Positions 39,101 to 52,003 of a DNA stretch of 64,000 nt are shown here, piece by piece. The notes under the pieces are model-generated. The model ran no database searches, had not been told where the DNA came from, and saw only the letters and a program-made list of their open reading frames with translations. Position 1 is the stretch's first letter; the number at the start of each line of letters is the position of its first letter. Source of the DNA: Certhia americana (lineage: Eukaryota > Chordata > Aves > Passeriformes > Certhiidae); NCBI GenBank assembly GCA_018697195.1, contig CM031870.1:4936577-5000576 (forward strand), read 5' to 3'. The position numbers were made by a program, and so were the translations under genes.

Positions 39101-42100
39101 GTGTGGTCACCTCTGGTGAGTTCTGCAAAGCCTGGAACCTCAGAAGTGATATACAAGGGAGCATTTTCCTAACAATTTTGTGAAACTTCAGATTAGCCAC
39201 TATTTCTAGTCTATTTTAGAGCTTTGCAGATTTCATTCCTCATTTGTGGCAGAAACCAGGACAACTGTATGTAAATTCTGTGAGTTGCTATGAACCCAGA
39301 GAGTGGAGAATAATATATAATAGTTTGAAAATGTACGGTTAAAAAAATACTGTCAAACCCAGTCATGACTCCATCTTGAGTCCACAACCAGAATTAAATC
39401 CTCTTGCTTCATCTTCTGCAGGACTATTAATGTCAGATAGCTTTTATATTAGGAAAATGAGTCTTTTTGGAAAAGAGGTCTGATGGAAAGGAAAATCAGT
39501 GTAAAAGCAAGCTGCACAGCCAATAGCTTGTGATAGAAAAGAATTTTCACCTGGATTTGTCCCCACCATATAGTATGAGATAAATAATTTTATAATTAAA
39601 TAATTTTAAGACTTGCAATAACTGTGGCCTAAAATACATGTAAGCTTTTAACCAGCTCATTCCTTCTTACCTACATGAATATCTCACGAAGGTCACAGGG
39701 GTTTTATCCTCACCACACCTTCTGATGTGGTGTCTGAATCAACCTCTGTGTTGCATGGTGTGATCTGAAGCAGAGGGCATAAGGATTGGAATAGTTCTTC
39801 ATTCCTGAAAAAATAATTAATGGGAATTAGACACTTTGAAGGTCTGGACCTTCATGATTTTGCTTATGGAAGATCTAAGATAGACAAACAAGGGGAGCCT
39901 GTGTGAGCACCTCATCGTTAATGGACCATCCTTATTCCTTTAGGTTAAATGTTACCACCCAGAAATGATGGCTGTTGTTTTATACTGCAGGTTATGTGGA
40001 AGTAACTTGCACTTGGTACTGGCAGAAATGTGTTGATTTCTTCCCTTGTTTTTGTAGAAAGGTCTCTTTCATAAATCAAAGGTTGGCAAATAACAAAAAT
40101 CCAAGATTATTTACTGGCTAAAGGAATATTTGTAGTGTCTTTGGCTACATAGTTCAAAGGATTTGTCTTCTTTTGGAAAGTAGCCCTAGAACTGCTGATC
40201 CTTAGCTCTAACATAAAAGCTGTCCCAGGAATGATGCTATCAGCAGTCCCTGAGGGCTGAAATGGCAGCTGAGGAGTGATGTGCTGGTGGTCTTCCAGCA
40301 CACTGGGAATGAGGACGTTGCTTATGTCAGCACCATGATGTACACACAGGACCTGCTGTGTTAATCTGTCTTTGGGATATTGACAAACCTAGGTCTTGAA
40401 GCACAATTCCCAGGAGGATGCAGTGCAGCCACACTGTTCCCAAAGGCTTAAAAGTAGTTTTACCAGCCTCTTTTTGCACATGCTATACCCAGCATAAAAA
40501 AAAAAAAAAAGTATGAATGTTTTCCCGGTTCACTTTTGACATGACAACTTGTGTAGGAGTCTCCAGTCTCATTCAGCTGTAATTTAAAACATCTGATTTG
40601 TAAACCCATAAAATTGAAGTTTATGCTGGAATGACAGACACACCCTGGCCATGTACCACTCTGGGATATGTGGAAATCAGGGAAATCAGAGAAATCATTT
40701 GGTGTGCAGAGAAGTAAACCCCAAAGTTAGTAATTGGCAGTTTCATTCTTAATATATGAGTGCCCTATTTTAATTTGCATAAAAATCAGAGTGCATGACT
40801 TTCTCTGTGTTCAAAGCAGCCTGTGACTTCTTCCTGAGCTAATACCAACTTTAGGGTGTGGGTGTGGTTGGTGCTCTTTAGTCCTGTCCAGTAGTGTCTT
40901 CCTACCAGGGCAGTCTGCAAAAGCATTGGAGGTTCACAGGGAATGAGAAGTCTCTCCATGGGAGTAAGGAAAGCAGCACAGAATGTTTATCACTCAAGGT
41001 TTCCAGGGTCCCCATAAGCTCCTTTGGCACTGGAGCCTGAGCTCACAAGCCCTGATTCAAAGCACTTAGTCAAGGTGAACAAGAACTTCATGGCCCCAGG
41101 CATGTTAAATCTGAAGTGACATTAAAGGCATCTGCTGTGTCAGGAGCTGGGAGCTCTGTCTTGAGGAGAGCTTCTCTGTCTTCAAGCAAAAAACACTGCA
41201 GTGCAAACAAGACCTGAAATATGGTGGTGCTCAGACTAGAGTAAGAGAAATGGAGGACTTCTCAATACCTGCTAGAATTCATCTCTTTCTCTGGGTCATG
41301 TTAAAGCTGTCCCTTAGTGGAATAGCTTTTGTCCCTCCTCTGCAAAGATATCAAGTTAACTGCAGATTTGCTGCAAGAATATAGCCCTTAGGGCTCCTTC
41401 ATTAGCTGTGTAGTGTGGATTTTCTGGAGCACACAAGACCCTTCTCAGTGTGCTCCAGGATGAGGCAATTTTGAGTTTGTAAGGTTTTTTCTTCTGAATT
41501 TCAGAATTTGGTCTTTTGAACACACAAGATTCACCAACTGAATGGCCTCAAAGACAGCTTTCCATGGGGGAATTTTCCTGATCTCTGTGATAAACTGTCT
41601 TCTCTCATTCCTTCAGTTTACTCCAAGTTTTATTTCTTGCTCAGAAGCTGCTGCCCTTGCTGGCCACAGCTGCTCTCCCAGCCCTGGTCACAGCATTAGT
41701 TATGAGACTTTAACGACAATGTCTGCCTCAGCCTTTTGCTTGGTCTGGTTACTTCAGCATCTACAGAATGTTTTCACAAAGAAGCAGATGGTGGTAGGAG
41801 TAATTGGGCCGTAAAACAGCATTAACAGCTAAAAACGATTTTCACCAGAAAGGATTCTGCAGGCAGGGTGAGGGAGGTTCAGCACTGTTTTTGTGTTTTC
41901 TCTCCCATACATTCACCCCTGCCCTGGCTGTAGGTGGTAGCTCTCTGCTTCCAGGAGATGAGCCCTGTCAGGTCAGTCACAAATATGAACAGTTGATGAA
42001 TAACCCATTATAAAGTCACTTTTATGTTGACTCAGTGGACGTTTCCTGGCTTCAGAGAGAGTCAAGATAATGGCTAGCTTTGTAGAAAGAAAGAATCTCT

Positions 42101-42667
42101 AAAATGCAACATTTTTTTCCCTTTGTGACTTTTATTGCTTTGTACGCTGACATGTCTGAGGGAGGAAAACAGGGCCTTGTTGCCAATAATCCACAGCACT
42201 TGGCACAGACAGTCATTAAATTCTGGCACCGGGATGAATATTAATTCAGTTGTTTTCCCACAGAAGCTACTGATTAGTCAAGGCCAAGTATCCTTAAGAT
42301 GATTCAGTAAAACCATCATCTGATCCCACCTTTACTGAGTAGTTCTGCTTCTTGTCACCCCTGCAACAGGTGACTTAATGTGTAATGGAAGGGGCGACCA
42401 AAATCCCAGAATGGAGTAAAGATAAAAATGCAGAGAAACCTCAAAGGCTGTGGTGCAATGACTTCCCAGCTTTCTGGGCATGGAGCCAGAACCACTAGCC
42501 AAGGAGGATCACACCCCAGGCAAGGGGTTCTTCCCATGGCTCAGAGCTGGTATCCTTATTCCTCTGTCACCATCCCCTTGCTCCCAGGCTTCCCAGTCCC
42601 AGTTGGCAACTGGTGGTTTGAAGAAGTGTGGCACTACCATGGCATCGGGGCTGTGGGTCCCTGTGTC

Positions 42668-42695
42668 TGATGATGAGGGATGATGATGATGATGA
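42668..42695 (+). repeat. GAT trinucleotide microsatellite
   Basis: TGATGATGAGGGATGATGATG and onward: a short GAT array with one interruption. Confidence 0.7.
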
Positions 42696-44288
42696 AGCCA
42701 TGAGTCCCCCAACATGGGGATATATGCCTCTACTGGATACCTGTGTGGTTTAGCCTGATGGTTGCTCTGCTGCTGTGGCTCAAGGGCAACAATGTGAAGT
42801 CAATATATACTATAAAACTTGAAGTTTTCCTCCTGTAAAGTCTTTCAACAGGAAAGGCTTAACAAAACAAGAAATCTCTTTTTTTTTTCTTCTTTGTGTA
42901 AAACCTACTTTATTTCACCTGAGTGTTGCAGGATTCTCCATATATAAAGCAAATTGCAGTTGTTATGGTTTCTTTTGGATTTGCATTGTGTTTACTGGTG
43001 TCTCTCTCTCTAAATCTTGACTTCTTGCATTTAATAACAGCATTTCTTTTACTTCAAGAGGAATACATAGGTACAGCACAGGTTTAATGCAGGCTGTATC
43101 AAAAAAACACTGAAGGGAAAGATTGTCTGAGGAACTGCACCAGGAGGATGAACAAAACCACTGGAAAGGTCTTCCTGTGTCAGACATCTATGATTTTAAA
43201 TACTGAACGATCAAGACAAAGGCATTTCCTGGTGATTAATGATGGGCTGGGTGTAGTCATGTCTGGGCCTTAACCCTGGCCTCCTGTATATCCCTAGGAA
43301 ATGCCCTGTGGCTTAGTTCTTTCTGCTGTTTTAAGCTACACTTGGCTTATGATTGATTGTCATCTTTAAAAGTACCTTAATGTTTGTGGCTATTTTGGTG
43401 ACTGCTCTAGACAGCTTTGTTCCTCTCTCCCGGGTCTGGGTGTTATTCCTAAACCCATAGTCCTAAACTAATATAAACATGTCTGAATAGCAAAGAGCTG
43501 GGAGTTTAGGCATAAGGCAGTTTGATGGAGGTGTGTTGTAAAACACACAGCAACCTGTAGGTTGTTTGATATCAGTTGTGGCTGTAGAGATGATGTCCAG
43601 GATCTCTGCCAGCTGGGCAGTGGCAGGTGCTTTCCATCTCTGCTAAAATTTGATATTCTGTTGAGGATGATGGCCAATAAGATGAATGTTATATTGACAA
43701 CGTAGTGATGATCACTGACAGTGAAAAGGTGCTTTTGACAGCACTGTTCTCTTAAGGAGTCTGGGTGGGTATCAGGGTGCAGAGCTTGTTACTCTAACAT
43801 TGCTTTAGGGCTCCTTTGACCTTGTTTTATTAATCCTAACCCCATTCCCAACATGCTGGCTTTCTAAAAATCCCATGAAATCAGTGCCACTCCAAATGTA
43901 CTGAGTGACAATCCAATTGAAAAAGCTGGATGTGTAAAACGTTGCATATTTGTTTTCAAAAGCTCTCATTATCTTGAGCATTGCCCTGTGCTGTATTTCT
44001 AGTGAATTCTAATGGATGCAGAAAGGAGCTGACCTGCTGGAGATAAGCAAAGCAAACAGCCACCACTTTTCCAGTCAGTGCAAACCCGGGGCTGCTCTGG
44101 CAGCCTGTTGCCACCATCACAACTGGCTCATCAGGAGGGACAGCCAAGAAAGCAGAGTTTTACAAACTGGACCAAATTTGCTTGAGGTTTCACATAGACA
44201 ACTGAACTGATTTATATGACCCTTTTTTGAAGTGGTGGGTGAAGCACTGGCTGACAACTCTCCCAGATCCACCAAGCAATCACTATTT

Positions 44289-44351
44289 CATAGAATCATA
44301 GAATGGTTTGGCTTGGAAGGGACCTTAAATATTGACTAGTTCCATCTCTCA
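44289..44351 (-). mobile_element. CR1 LINE 3' end, minus orientation
   Basis: CATAGAATCATAGAATGGTT followed by TGGCTTGGAAGGGACCTTAA is the reverse complement of the CR1 3' terminus, including two octamer-type units. Only about 60 bp are recognisable; this copy is antisense to PRKAR1B. Confidence 0.88.
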
Positions 44352-46750
44352 GGAATTTCCAGGAAATTTGTAGCATTTTGAGCTTTTGGCTCTCCTTAAA
44401 TTAATGATTTGGAGATGCTGTTGGAAGCAGATATGACTAAATGAGATGCAACTTAATATGATTGTAGCTGTTATAGTGTAAGAACATGTCCCAGACAGTG
44501 TTTCTAGACAGGTGAATGGTGGATTTTATTAGATATACCTGGGGAAATAGGCAACCTGAAGACAGATGTGCCTGAGAGCTCTTCTCCCTTTTTCTAGCTC
44601 TGCTTGTTGATCTAATAAAATATATTACTTCCACAAACCTCATCTTGCCTGCAATTAAATGAAATCCTCCCAGAATCATACTGTGTGACAGATCTTTTAA
44701 TTCATTTCAGACCTGCTGCAGCTCCATCCAGTCCCTCTGCTTCACCGTGGGAGCAGCAGCATTTTGTGCCACTGCGCAGCCGCTTCCTTCTCCTTTTGTA
44801 GTAACTGTGCAAAGATTTAATAGCAACACATTAATGAGGGTTTGTGTGGCTGTGGAGTGAGGGGAAACTTATCTTCTGAATGTGTGAATTATGGAGTCTG
44901 TGAGTTAACAAAGTGAGAAAGAGCAAAGGTATGTTCAGAGCTGCCATTGATGGAGTTAATGGCAATGGCAGATGATCAGGCTGACCTTTCCATCTCTAAT
45001 TCCATACACTGCACTGTCTTCTGTGCTGGGTGGTGAAGAGGAAAATAAAATCAGCTAGAAAAACTTTCTAAGCTCAAAACAAGGATAAAAATGTCACATT
45101 TCAAGGCCAAGAGGAAAAAATGTTGCCTGTGCTTTTTTAGAGAAATCAGTAAGTAAAAAATGTGTGAAATAAAACTAGAAATATAAAGTAGTAACTTCCT
45201 GATTGTGAAAATTGAAGTTATTTTCTTGTAATTTTAGTAGCATCTTCTTTTTAATAATTATCCTTTATCCCAGATGGAGCCTCACTATATTTTTTATTGA
45301 TGCCTATATCTTTAAAATGAGTGGTTAGACAAAAAAATCAAACAATCAGTATGACTGACTTCTAAACCAAAAAGCTTCCAAAACACTGCAGGGTTTCCCA
45401 TCCCACCCCCTGCCCCTGGTGAAGCCCATCCTGTACTGCCTGTCCCACCCAGGGGTAGCACAGGCTACCACATTTTGCCTTGTGCTGCCTAGGAGTGATC
45501 CCATCTGATCCACTGAGCTGGAGTAGAGGAAAAAAAATACAGGATTTCAGTTTTTAGTACCATGAATCGTACTTGCCTTTTGTAGGATGCTCTTTAGGCC
45601 AACTGCTGGCCATAGGATTCATACTTAGATATATAAACAGGGCTCCTGAAGCAATTTATGCTTGTAAGTACCTGCAGGATAAGGCCTGGGAATCCGAGTG
45701 TTGAACCAGATGGGCCACACTCTAGAATATCTCCCTCATCTATCTGTAAGGTCTGAGAGTTTAAAAATGAAACATCTATCAAAATCTCATTACTTTGGAG
45801 AGGATGGGAACTCATGGATTATAAACCTTAATTTATTTTTTATATCTTAAATCATGACGCCATATCTAAGGCATAAATTTTTTCAAAACAAACTGGTGAA
45901 GCATTTTGAAGGAGTTGAATAAACACTCGCAGCACTGCTGCAGAGCAGTGCCAGAGGGAGCAGGCAGGTGTGTGGGGTGAGGATGGCAGAGAGGTGCTCA
46001 TGGCACAGTGCTTTGGGAACTCCTACTCTTGTTGTTTTTGCAATAGGATGCTCGTATTTACTCAGAGGAGAGGAGAGAAGGTTAATGCTATCAGTTTCTG
46101 GGAATACAGGCACTCCCCAGGGACTGAAAGAGAATATTCCTGGATCCCCCAAAGACCATAATTTCACTCCCAAGTGTCTGCTAGCAGAAAGACATGCCTG
46201 TCTGCCTTCAGTTTAATATCATCACAAAGGGCTGATTTATTAAAAAGTGTCAACCTTCTCGACAGCCTTCAAGCTCGTGCTCTGTAGGGTTTGCTTGGTG
46301 GTGTAGGAGGCTGAAATGGGTATCAGTGTACAAGACAATATTTTAAGTTGAGCAGCACTAAGCAGCCTGATCCTGCAAATCTAGGATCATGCAGCTTGTT
46401 TCAGAGATTCATCTTGCCAAGTTTTGTGTGTCATTTAAGGAGAAGTCTTTCCCCTACAGACAAAATGCATTTGGGAGTGAAAGTGATGAGCCCCTGAACC
46501 CTTGTTAGATAATGCCCTTACCTCCTGAGACAGGGCCCAGGGCATTTATTCAGTCCCATCATTTGTGGGAGGTGAGGGATCCTAAGGCACAAGAAGGACA
46601 GAAAAACCAAAAACTATATCAGAAGGATGTGACAAGTAAAATAAAATTAAAAACAGCCACAAAAACTTGGGATGAGGGCAAGAGTAGGGGTCAAAACTGA
46701 ATTCATGACAACTTTATCATATACCTATATATAGGTAATGAAGAACTTCT

Positions 46751-46780
46751 TCTGTAGTATTTTATTCTGTAGTATTTTAT
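46751..46780 (+). repeat. Tandem duplicate of a 15-mer
   Basis: TCTGTAGTATTTTAT occurs twice back to back without a mismatch, followed by degenerate T-rich continuation to about 46815. Confidence 0.8.
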
Positions 46781-48984
46781 TTTGTTCTTTATTATTTTAT
46801 TTCTGTACTATTTTTGCCCCATTTACACTGTTTGCCTACAATTGGACTCCTCCTCTACTATAGTCAGAACAGTTCTGATTCCAGAGATAAGACACACAAA
46901 GTGAAAGTGATACAGACAGGCAATTATAAAAACATCTTCTTTGTTTCCCGGGGTGGACAGCCTTCCCGTGAAGGTCACTCTGACAATGTTCCAGGATGTA
47001 CCTTGTGGAGCTGGTGGCTGGTGCAACGAGGGGCCAAGCAGTGTAATCAGAGCTGACATCTGGGTGCTCACTGTCAGGGCTTCAGGAAGCTTGTTTTGCT
47101 CTGAGATAGACCTGCTCTCACTGGGCAATGGGAAAAGCCTATGTGACTGTTAAAACAAGAGTGGAAAAAATATGGATCTGGAATATGCATTGCTTTATCC
47201 TGCCAAGCCAAGTGTTTATTGTGGAGGCCAGACTCATCTGTCCTTCTCCAGCAGATACGGTGTTTCTTGGATTAAAAAGGCTGACTGTAGTGGAAGAAAT
47301 TGCTTCAGAAGGCTGACTGATTGGAGTCCTATATCACATGGACCCTGCCAGAAAAATACTAGCCACAATAAAAGCTGACACTTGGGGTGATGAAAGCAAT
47401 ATTGCTTGATATTGTGATTACCTTTGTAGCAATGTGCTGAAGGTGAGCAGTGGGGAATTGAGTCCTTTCTTCATTTGACCTGGGTGGTCACTATGATTAC
47501 TTCAGGGACTTCTTTTTTGTTTTATGTAATAAAACATCTGTAATAAAAGATTTTTTAAAAAACTAGTTTTGGGAAAGGAATTGGCGACATGGATTGCAGG
47601 CAGCTATTTGGGTCAAGGGGTTCAGTTTTTGCCAGGCTCCAGATGGAGATGAGAGGAGGACAGGGGCTGGAAGTGACTCTGAAGATGAATCCATCTAGAC
47701 TGTACAGGCAATGAGAACAGCATCAATTTACTGAGCTGCACCTGATCCAAAGTTTGGCAAGAGAGGGATCTATGCAGGCATTATTCCCTCTGTGGGGTGT
47801 TTCTCAGAATGCTGCTTGTGAATGTGGGCCTATTCTGAAAGCTGCAGCAAGTGTGAATAACAACGCTCATCACACTATCAATGCATTTTCATGCCCTTGC
47901 AGATTAACTGGAAGGTCTTGGAAAACTGCAGTGTTGGTAGAACAATTTAATTATATCAAGGAAAAGGATTTTTTTTCTGGAAACTTGACAAAAGAAATAA
48001 AATTTACCAACTGGAGGTGCACAAGTTTCTTTTAGTGGAAGGAGGCTGCAGGATATTTGCAGCCAGTGAATGTTCACTGAATACTCTGTAGGGCATCCCT
48101 CTATAGGGAGAGAGGTTTATTTTTTTTCAGTTAAAATCAAAATATGCTAACATTTGGCCTTTCCCTGTGTTTTTGGTTTGGACTTAGGTGATATTCTCAT
48201 ATGTTGCTGTAATTTTTTTTCCAGAAAAGCAGATACCTTCTCTGTTCCTCTACAAAAGCTTTATGCCACAATAATTTAAGATTTCCTCCAGGTCAGAATA
48301 TTTCTGCATGTAAAACTCTTTGAAGGTTTAAATAGATTGTAACTGAGTTTTGACATGTATTAGCACGTGTCAGGTACAGGAGTTATTACGGGTAGTGGAG
48401 ACAAGGCACATTCCATCTCACCAGAGACTGACTCGCAGGTGTCCAGATCACTACAAGCCACGAGTGGGCAAAACCCCTAAAAAAAATCACCCTTTATTAC
48501 AACAAGCATTAAAAACTTCTTTTGCCACCCATTTCAGCAATAGGTCACGTGAGGAATAAGCTCTAGTTGCTCTTACAAAATCGTGTCCCAGTATTATTAC
48601 TAGGAAAATTGCCTTTTTTTTTCTTTTAATGTAAATCTTTTCTGTGTCTCTTTCTCTAAGGTTCTGCATCCACACAGGACAGATTGTAAAATTATATTAA
48701 CGCATACATTTACATTGAAGCTTGAGGTACTTTAGTTAAATAGGAGTTCCTGGGTTCTATCCTGTTCCTGTCCTTGTTATGAGCTGAATATGTCTGCATC
48801 CAAACAATTCATAACCGAGAAATCATTTGATGGACTTTTTTTTTTTTTAATCCTTTAATTCCTTTCATTCATATATCAGGAAGGAGTGTGATATGCAAAA
48901 GGAAATACTCAGGCCTGGGTACTTTTTAAATCAGAACAGGTTTGATGAGCAAAGCCAGCTGACTCCCTGCCCTTCTCTTCCCAG

Positions 48985-49066
48985 GGCACAGCCTCTGTCC
49001 TGCAGCGCAGGTCTGACAACGAGGAGTACGTGGAAGTTGGACGACTTGGTCCATCAGATTATTTTG
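48985..49066 (+). CDS. PRKAR1B: PRKAR1B exon: CNB-B core (residues 298-325)
   Basis: This 82-nt exon encodes [27 protein letters not shown] and the first base of Gly325. It gives the middle strands of the second cAMP domain, with LGPSDYFGE leading into the phosphate-binding cassette, so the cassette is split across the final intron. The acceptor has a good pyrimidine tract (CTTCTCTTCCCAG, ends 48984) and the donor is GTAAGA. From memory, human RI-beta has Pro where this copy has Asp308 (RRSPNEEY). TASVLQRR favours beta over alpha, which has SAAVLQRR. Confidence 0.98.
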
Positions 49067-49653
<587 letters not shown>

Positions 49654-50025
49654 ATGATTCCTCTGGAAAGCTGCCTTCATGTGACCTTGTGCACTTAAAG
49701 TTTGCTCTGTGCAGCTCCATAGCTTTATGAAGAAAAAAAAAAAAAAGAAATGTGCATTTTATGTGTATTTTTTTCTGTTTAAGTCACCTAGTGGATGTCA
49801 GCTCAAATCTCATGTATCATGGAAGTGGAAGGACAACTGTTTGGATAAGACTAGCTTTGGGGAAGATTGGGGCTCTTTTGAGCTCTTGGCTTGCAGGCAA
49901 GATTTTTACCTATTGTTGGTTCATATTGCTTAAAGCTGTGGGTTCAACTACTTAAAATACATATGAATTTCTGTTTTCTTTATTATCTTTAAAGCTGGTC
50001 TTATTCACCTTTTCTCAAGGTTCTT

Positions 50026-50126
50026 TGATCAAGTGATGTGAAAGGTGTCCCTGCCCATGGCAGGGGGTTGGAAGTTGATGGCCTTGCAGGTCCCTTCCAA
50101 CCCAAAGCAGTCTGTGATTCCATGAT
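50026..50126 (+). mobile_element. CR1 LINE 3' end inside the 3' UTR, plus orientation
   Basis: GAAAGGTGTCCCTGCCCATG then GCAGGGGGTTGGAAG, GGTCCCTTCCAACCCAAAG and TGTGATTCCATGAT follow the order of the CR1 3' terminus. About 100 bp remain. It lies in the sense orientation and should be part of the mature mRNA. Confidence 0.88.
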
Positions 50127-51460
50127 ATCTCTCTGCCTGTTATTTCTAAAGGACTTTTCACTGGTTACGGACTGGGGGATTCCAAAATCCCATCGAATGA
50201 GTGGCAGTCTCATTGATGAGATGCAATTTAAAGGGGAAGGTTGAGGGAAGGTTTTGATCATTCCAGCAAGCCAGGGAAAAGTAAAGCTTTTGAGAGATTT
50301 TGTTTGTGGCTTAGATATAGGGGCCATATTCCTCTGTGTCACAAACCCTTTTGGGTCTGCTTTGTAGGATATGCTCAGGCAAACAGCCTGCTCCAGTCTT
50401 CTGGGTGAAGGGGTCAAGGGACAATATTTTGTAAGAATTCAAATGGAGCCTTTAGGACCTAAGTGATTTGTCCTCAGCTTTTTTTAAATGAGGTTTTACA
50501 TTAGAGTCCTTAGAAGTCCAGTGTGGGCTTCGCTGCTGAATTAAGTTGGCTTCAAAACTCAGCAGAATGTCCTCAGCCACTTCTCTGAGCATTACATGAA
50601 ATGCTGAAGAGATGGTGCCAGATGCACTTCAGGGACAGATACAGCAGCTTATTTTTAATAAGGTCCACTTAATTAAATTCAAATGCCTTTCTTCTAGTAT
50701 ATGACTAAATTTTAGAATTTTTAAAAATTTTCTGAAAGCCAAATAAGTGCTTCAAAATGCTGCTGCTCCTCCAAAAGATAGGTATTGTGTAACAAAGAGC
50801 ACCAGGATCCTGGAGCCCAGGTCCCCCCAGAGGCCTCATAGCCTTGCTGGCAGCCTTTGCTGCCCTGCCTAGACATAGGGCTCCTCCTGAAAGGAGCTTT
50901 TTGCACATCTCTCAATGCTGGGGATCTGCACAGCCCTCAAGGATGGGTTATGACTTGCAAAGCTTTACCTTTGCAGGTAAACTTGCCATTGCCAGCAGCA
51001 GCAAAGCTCTGCATCTCAGCCACCCTAAACAGTACTGCCTGCCCTTCAGTTGGGCCAAAACTCCATTTCTTCTTTACAATAACATTGTTCTGAGTAAATC
51101 CAAACTCTCCGTACCTTTGACATGCCAAAGCTTAAGCAGTGAAATACAGCACCAACCTCCCCTTTGAAACTAGAGGTGTAGCTGAACTTGTCTAAATGGC
51201 TAAAATGAGTCCTACTGATACACAAGTGCTTTTTTCTTTGGAATTAATGAATACTAATTGGACATTTTTCTCTTGATTCCCACCAAGGGCCCAGTATTCC
51301 AGTAGCTGCCCGCAGTGGTTCTCACAGAGCTAAAAAGCTTCTCAGCTTCATGCTCTTCTCATCACTTAAAGGTGCTTAATTTATTTCAGTATAATTTCAG
51401 TGGTCCTGTTAGTGTATATTCGTTGCTGCTATTTATTTTGTTATGCTTCTTGCACGTGTT

Positions 51461-51466
51461 ATTAAA
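51461..51466 (+). promoter_or_regulatory. PRKAR1B: Possible upstream poly(A) signal (ATTAAA)
   Basis: ATTAAA, the commonest variant hexamer, lies about 1.8 kb into the 3' UTR. The downstream T-rich sequence is only modest, so its use is uncertain. Confidence 0.3.
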
Positions 51467-51978
51467 TATGACCATTCACAGTTTCCAACCCTGCAATTTT
51501 TATCACGTACATTTATATAAGTAGACCCCATTCTATATATATAGGTCAATGTATATGCATTTGGCTATTTGCTGCACTGTTTTTGTATTCTCTTGTGCAA
51601 TTTTTAAGAGAAATATTTTTTAAATGTTGCCAATCACTCGAGTATGTTCTTTTACCTGTTGCATTTCTGTTGTGTTGGTAAAAAATTGTGAGTATTTCGC
51701 ATAACATGCAGGACACATCTCTTGTCAAATACCAAGTATTAGCCTCACTGTTTAGAAGTTACTCAAGCACACATACACACTGCAAATTCTTTGCTTTAAA
51801 CCTTTACAGCTCACGGAAAATACATTTGAATTATGGTTCTGTTATAAGCAATCTCAAGAGAAATGTAACTGTCTAACACCAGGATTCCTGTGCTTTAAGT
51901 GGAACAAAATGATATTCAGTGACATTTTGAAGATAATTGTAATATTTGCAGTGGATAATGGGACAGGATTATGGTATG

Positions 51979-51984
51979 AATAAA
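51979..51984 (+). promoter_or_regulatory. PRKAR1B: PRKAR1B poly(A) signal (AATAAA)
   Basis: This is the only canonical AATAAA I find in the first 2.35 kb after the stop codon. A GT-rich tract (GTCTGTGTGAGTAGATGTC) follows about 50 nt downstream, as expected of a cleavage site. Confidence 0.7.
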
Positions 51985-52003
51985 ATTCTTCTACGTTATA
52001 AGT

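Larger units (their letters stand above)
49654..52003 (+). other. PRKAR1B: PRKAR1B 3' UTR (about 2.35 kb)
   Basis: AT-rich sequence runs from the stop codon to the inferred cleavage site about 20 nt after the AATAAA at 51979. It contains a sense CR1 3' end at 50026-50126, several ATTTA pentamers in the distal part (for example near 51430 and 51508) and an ATTAAA at 51461-51466 that could serve as a weaker upstream site. The end is inferred; there is no transcript evidence here. Confidence 0.7.
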
